Positions 5,980 to 8,378 of a stretch of DNA of 8,378 nt are shown one piece after another. How positions within the stretch are numbered: the first letter of the stretch is position 1; each line of letters starts with the position of its first letter. Below the pieces are notes generated by a model. The model was given only the letters and a program-made list of their open reading frames with translations. It ran no database searches and was not told the DNA's origin. The position numbers and the translations under genes were made by a program. Source of the stretch: DASUSF01 sp036375275 (GTDB lineage: Bacteria; Pseudomonadota; Alphaproteobacteria; Geminicoccales; Geminicoccaceae); contig DASUSF010000240.1 of NCBI GenBank assembly GCA_036375275.1, forward strand, positions 1 through 8,378, in the 5' to 3' direction.

Positions 5980-7170
5980 TCAGACCGGCAGGCAGGAGGG
6001 CCCGAGCGGCTCGAACGACTTGTAGCCGAGGATGAACTCCATGTGCCCGAGCGCCTCGGACCGGGTCGGCTCGCCGCCCGCGACCCTCTGGACCAGCTCG
6101 AAGATCTCGCGCCCGACGTCCGCTAGGGTGCCACGCCCTTCCAGGATGCGCCCGGCATCGACGTCCATGTCCTCCTCGAGCCGCCGGTACGTTTCGGGGT
6201 TGGCGCAGACCTTGATCACCGGCGCGATCGCCGAGCCCACGACCGAGCCGCGCCCGGTCGAGAACAGCGTCAGGTGCGCGCCGCACGCGACCTGCTCGAC
6301 GATGGTGGCGTTGTCGTTGATGTTGGCGAAGCCCCACTTCACGACCTCGTCCGGCACCATGTCCATGAGGTAGAGCCCGGGGCGCGGCGGCCGCGTGCCG
6401 GGACGCAGCAGCCCGCGGATCGGCCGGGTGCCGCTCTTGGCGTAGGCGCCGATCGACTTCTCCTCGATGGTCGAGAGCCCGCCGGTGATGTTGCCACCGC
6501 CGAAGCTGGACTGGTCGAGCGCCGCGTAATGCCGGGTCGCCTTCGCCATGGCGCGGCGGATCTCGTCGCCGAGGCCGGGCGTCACCGCCCGCGCCGCCAT
6601 GTGCTCCTCGCAGCCGAACAGCTCGCCCAGCTCCTCGAAGATCGCGCTCCCGCCGGCGTCGATGATGTGGTCGCAGGCGATCCCGATCGCCGGGTTCGCG
6701 CTCAGGCCGCTGGTGGCGTCGGACCCGCCGCACTCGGTCGCGACGACGAGGTCTCCGACCTCGACCGGCACCCGCGGCGCCGCCGCGATCTCGCCGAGCA
6801 CCTCCTCCACCCAGGCGCGGCCGCGCTCGATCGTGGCCCGCGTGCCGCCCGCCTTCTGGATCACCAGGAGCTCGCACGGACGGCCCGACGCCTCGATCGT
6901 CGCCATCAGCTTCGGCCGATTGAACTGCTCGCAGCCGAGCGAAACGACCAGCACCGCGCCCACGTTCGGGTGGGTGCAGAACGCCTCCATCATGGTCTGG
7001 GCATAAGCGTTCGGGTAGCAGCCCGGAAAGCCGATCAGGTGGACGCCCTGCTCCTCGTGGGGCCGCGTGATCGCGCGGGCGACGTGGTGGGCGCACTCGA
7101 CCAGGTAGGCCACGAGCACATGGTTGCGGATGCCCTTCCGGCCGTCCCGGCGCTCGTACCCCAGCATCAT
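5980..7170 (-). CDS. uxaA: UxaA/GarD-family sugar-acid dehydratase large subunit
   Basis: This 396-residue protein belongs to the altronate/galactarate dehydratase C-terminal family, which dehydrates aldaric or aldonic sugar acids to 2-keto-3-deoxy acids in the cytoplasm. Family blocks seen are GYERRDGRKGIRNHVLV at 4-20, SLGCEQFN at 77-84, ATECGGSDATSGLSANPAIG at 144-163, GGGNITGGLSTIEEKS at 224-239, GLYLMDMVPD at 265-274, and FSTGRGSVVGSAIAPVIK at 303-320 with DMDVDAG at 334-340. The SAF domain that precedes this part in full-length UxaA is missing and may be a separate small protein, as in many split enzymes, but none is in the window. I chose the ATG at 7170, not upstream starts reaching 7410, because GGGGAGG lies seven bases before it and the conserved sequence begins immediately. 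The exact substrate (altronate, galactarate or another sugar acid) cannot be told from sequence. Confidence 0.92.
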   Translation of the reverse strand: MMLGYERRDGRKGIRNHVLVAYLVECAHHVARAITRPHEEQGVHLIGFPGCYPNAYAQTMMEAFCTHPNVGAVLVVSLGCEQFNRPKLMATIEASGRPCELLVIQKAGGTRATIERGRAWVEEVLGEIAAAPRVPVEVGDLVVATECGGSDATSGLSANPAIGIACDHIIDAGGSAIFEELGELFGCEEHMAARAVTPGLGDEIRRAMAKATRHYAALDQSSFGGGNITGGLSTIEEKSIGAYAKSGTRPIRGLLRPGTRPPRPGLYLMDMVPDEVVKWGFANINDNATIVEQVACGAHLTLFSTGRGSVVGSAIAPVIKVCANPETYRRLEEDMDVDAGRILEGRGTLADVGREIFELVQRVAGGEPTRSEALGHMEFILGYKSFEPLGPSCLPV

Positions 7171-7177
7171 GGCCCGG

Positions 7178-7184
7178 CCTCCCC
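7178..7184 (-). promoter_or_regulatory. Ribosome binding site that decides the uxaA start
   Basis: Read on the minus strand, GGGGAGG lies seven bases before the ATG at 7170. It is the strongest Shine-Dalgarno match near any possible start of this frame and fixes the N-terminus at MMLGYERR. A second ATG follows directly at 7167 and would change the protein by only one residue. Confidence 0.75.
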
Positions 7185-7225
7185 TCACCGCCCCATCTCG
7201 GGGCGCCCGATGACGTTCCGGTGCA

Positions 7226-7254
7226 GCCATACCCGCCTTCGGTTCATCTGTCAT
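7226..7254 (-). promoter_or_regulatory. Possible promoter for the uxaA-type gene
   Basis: On the minus strand ATGACA (7254-7249, five of six matches to the -35 consensus) is followed after exactly 17 bases by TATGGC (7231-7226, three of six matches to -10). Transcription would begin roughly 50 bases before the ATG at 7170. The -10 match is weak and this is a prediction only. Confidence 0.3.
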
Positions 7255-7260
7255 CGGAGA

Positions 7261-7287
7261 GCCGGGACCCGCCGCCCGGGGTCCGGC
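7261..7287 (-). repeat. GC-rich hairpin, nine base pairs with one bulge
   Basis: GCCGG (7261-7265) pairs with CCGGC (7283-7287), and ACCC (7267-7270) pairs with GGGT (7279-7282), leaving one bulged G at 7266 and an eight-base loop. It sits between the beta-helix gene and the candidate uxaA promoter. No T-tract follows on the minus strand, so it could act as a weak terminator or transcript stabiliser for the beta-helix gene, or have no role. Confidence 0.35.
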
Positions 7288-7313
7288 ATCAACGTCCTGG
7301 AAACCCTCTCCTG

Positions 7314-7328
7314 CCACCCTGAGGGTGG
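7314..7328 (-). repeat. Perfect 6-bp hairpin with three-base loop
   Basis: CCACCC (7314-7319), TGA loop, GGGTGG (7323-7328) forms a perfect compact hairpin about 105 bases beyond the beta-helix stop codon on the minus strand. A short GGGTTTC follows on that strand, not a proper T-run. It may contribute to ending the beta-helix transcript. Confidence 0.35.
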
Positions 7329-7432
7329 TCCATCCATGGACGCCTCCCGCGCCCGGAGGCACGGGCGCCGGGTGGCGCGCGGCCGTGCTTGCCCCGAGGT
7401 CGGCGCGCACCGGAACGCGGGCAGGGCTGGCC

Positions 7433-8305
7433 CTATGGCCCCGTCGGGCACCGGACCGGCGGGACGTTGTCCTCGATGATGCAGCTCGCCGGCGCGCCGG
7501 TGATCGAGGGGCGGCCGGCCTCGAAGGTGTTGGCGATCACGATCAGCCAAGCCGTCGGCCGGAGCGTCGCGTCGACCTCGGTCAGGTTGTTCGCTAGGAC
7601 GATCTCGCCCTCGAGCTCGAGGCGCCCGAGGCCGACGCGCCTCGCGTCGAAGGTGTTGCCGGCGACCACTACCCGCTGATCGCCCACGAAGACCGCGCCG
7701 CCGCGGACGCCGTTGCTCAGGAAGGCGAGATCGCCGGTGCCGAGCGCGACCGCCTCGACCGGGTCGCGGAAGTTGCTGAAGCGGACGTCGATGCCCCCGA
7801 AACGCGCGTCGAAGAACGACCGGTCGAAGAATTTCGCCCGCAGCACGCTGATCCGTCCGTCACCGGTGGCGATACGGGCGACGCCGTCCCGGACGGTGCT
7901 GGAGCGAACCACCACCCGCCCGCGGGCGGCGGCGATGTCGGCGTCCGCGCCGCGCAGCAGGCTGCTCGCGACGAGAACCCGGCCGAAGCTGCCGGCGACC
8001 TCGAGCGCGCCACGAATTCGCGCCCCGACGATGTCGAGGTTCGCCTCCCCGACGCCGGTGATCCTGAGCCGGTCCCCGTCCAGCGCCGCCTCGAGGATCC
8101 TGAGCCTCGCGCCCTCGAGGACGATTGCGCAGTCGCCGAACGAGGTCCCGCCGCCACCCTGGACCGCAACGATCGTGTTCTCGCTGAGGGTGCGGCCGCA
8201 GATCTCGGCGAGGGTCCGCTGATCCGCCGCCGCAGCCCGTCCTGGCAGCCCACCTGCCAGGCTCAGTTGGGCGACGAGAAGCACTGCAGCCCAGCCCATC
8301 CTCAT
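7433..8305 (-). CDS. Exported right-handed parallel beta-helix-like protein
   Basis: This 290-residue protein has a signal peptide (about residues 1-27, ending RAAAA). From about residue 80 to 262 it is built of imperfect repeats near 21 residues long, each with a short beta strand: VLV at 110, VVV at 131, ISV at 152, IDV at 172, LAF at 193, VVV at 212, IVL at 235 and IVI at 255. Ser/Asn-containing turns follow several strands (SSTVRDG, SNFRDP, GNTFDA, NNLTE, NTFEAG). This is the pattern of right-handed beta-helix (PbH1-like) solenoids. Four cysteines, C36, C59, C275 and C286, lie in pairs outside the repeats and probably form disulfides that cap the ends. I see no polysaccharide lyase or glycosidase active-site motif, so enzyme activity is not claimed. 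The ATG at 8305 has GGAGGAAG at good spacing. Location is probably periplasmic or extracellular. Confidence 0.82.
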   Translation of the reverse strand: MRMGWAAVLLVAQLSLAGGLPGRAAAADQRTLAEICGRTLSENTIVAVQGGGGTSFGDCAIVLEGARLRILEAALDGDRLRITGVGEANLDIVGARIRGALEVAGSFGRVLVASSLLRGADADIAAARGRVVVRSSTVRDGVARIATGDGRISVLRAKFFDRSFFDARFGGIDVRFSNFRDPVEAVALGTGDLAFLSNGVRGGAVFVGDQRVVVAGNTFDARRVGLGRLELEGEIVLANNLTEVDATLRPTAWLIVIANTFEAGRPSITGAPASCIIEDNVPPVRCPTGP

Positions 8306-8311
8306 GAACCG

Positions 8312-8322
8312 CTTCCTCCCCC
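8312..8322 (-). promoter_or_regulatory. Ribosome binding site of the beta-helix gene
   Basis: On the minus strand GGGGGAGGAAG ends six bases before the ATG at 8305, which supports this start over the ATG two codons downstream at 8299. The remaining bases to the right edge show no gene and no clear promoter. Confidence 0.7.
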
Positions 8323-8378
8323 TGGGCGCGATGCGTTGGATCGGCGGCCAAGCCTTCCCGCGCCCGTCCCTCGGCTGC

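Larger units (their letters stand above)
7171..7432 (-). other. Spacer between the beta-helix gene and the dehydratase gene, with hairpins
   Basis: No convincing gene is seen in these 262 bases. The dehydratase frame stays open up to 7410, but its translation here is Gly/Ala/Pro/Arg-rich with no conserved look. The stretch holds two GC-rich hairpins (7261-7287 and 7314-7328), a candidate promoter (7226-7254) and the dehydratase ribosome binding site (7178-7184). It probably contains the end of the beta-helix transcript and the start of the dehydratase transcript. Confidence 0.6.

Noticed and set aside
5318..7096. A 592-codon minus-strand open frame overlapping the dehydratase gene in another frame.
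   Set aside because: Its translation is Arg/Gly/Ala-rich with no conserved blocks, and the true UxaA frame covers most of the same DNA.
7171..7410. N-terminal extension of the UxaA-type protein up to a start at 7410.
   Set aside because: The extra 80 residues look non-conserved and low-complexity, whereas the ATG at 7170 has a strong ribosome binding site and begins right at the family's conserved N-terminus.
6274..7479. A 401-codon plus-strand open frame opposite the dehydratase gene.
   Set aside because: It is an antisense shadow with typical mirror composition (many Asp, Arg, Val, His, Leu) and no recognisable domain.

Overview
The window is a GC-rich, gene-dense stretch of bacterial chromosome. 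It most resembles a Proteobacterium, and an alphaproteobacterium is my best guess because the transaldolase looks like the short alphaproteobacterial type and DUF1223 proteins are common there. That placement is an inference from remembered family members, not from a search. I see no rRNA, tRNA, CRISPR array, transposase, phage gene or plasmid function. The very long reading frames opposite real genes are a normal result of high GC.

Layout: (1) On the minus strand at 1-2123, a HerA/YjgR-type ATPase (DUF853) is followed 12 bases later by a metallo-beta-lactamase-fold hydrolase that runs off the left edge, a probable two-gene operon. (2) Divergent from it, a short transaldolase lies at 2271-2930. 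(3) At 2986-4175 two exported thiol-redox-type proteins meet tail to tail with a 46-bp antisense overlap: a stand-alone protein resembling the DsbD N-terminal (alpha) domain on the plus strand, and a DUF1223 thioredoxin-like CxxC protein on the minus strand. (4) A myo-inositol 2-dehydrogenase-type oxidoreductase lies at 4351-5352, followed by a 65-residue unknown protein at 5432-5629. (5) On the minus strand from the right edge come an exported parallel beta-helix-like protein (7433-8305), a UxaA/GarD-type sugar-acid dehydratase large subunit (5980-7170), and a small two-helix membrane protein (5773-5973) that follows the dehydratase stop codon in the same frame. The small convergent genes meet at a structured GC-rich spacer (5630-5772).

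Functional themes: carbohydrate and sugar-acid metabolism (transaldolase, inositol-type dehydrogenase, altronate/galactarate-type dehydratase) and the cell envelope (DsbD-alpha-like protein, DUF1223 protein, beta-helix protein, small membrane protein). Apart from the ATPase-hydrolase pair and the dehydratase-membrane protein pair, the genes seem to be separate transcription units. I do not see a clearly new multi-gene system. The most unusual points are the stand-alone DsbD-alpha-like protein sharing its 3' end with an opposing CxxC protein gene, the in-frame stop between the dehydratase and the membrane protein, and a cysteine-bracketed solenoid of about 21-residue repeats with no recognised enzyme motif.
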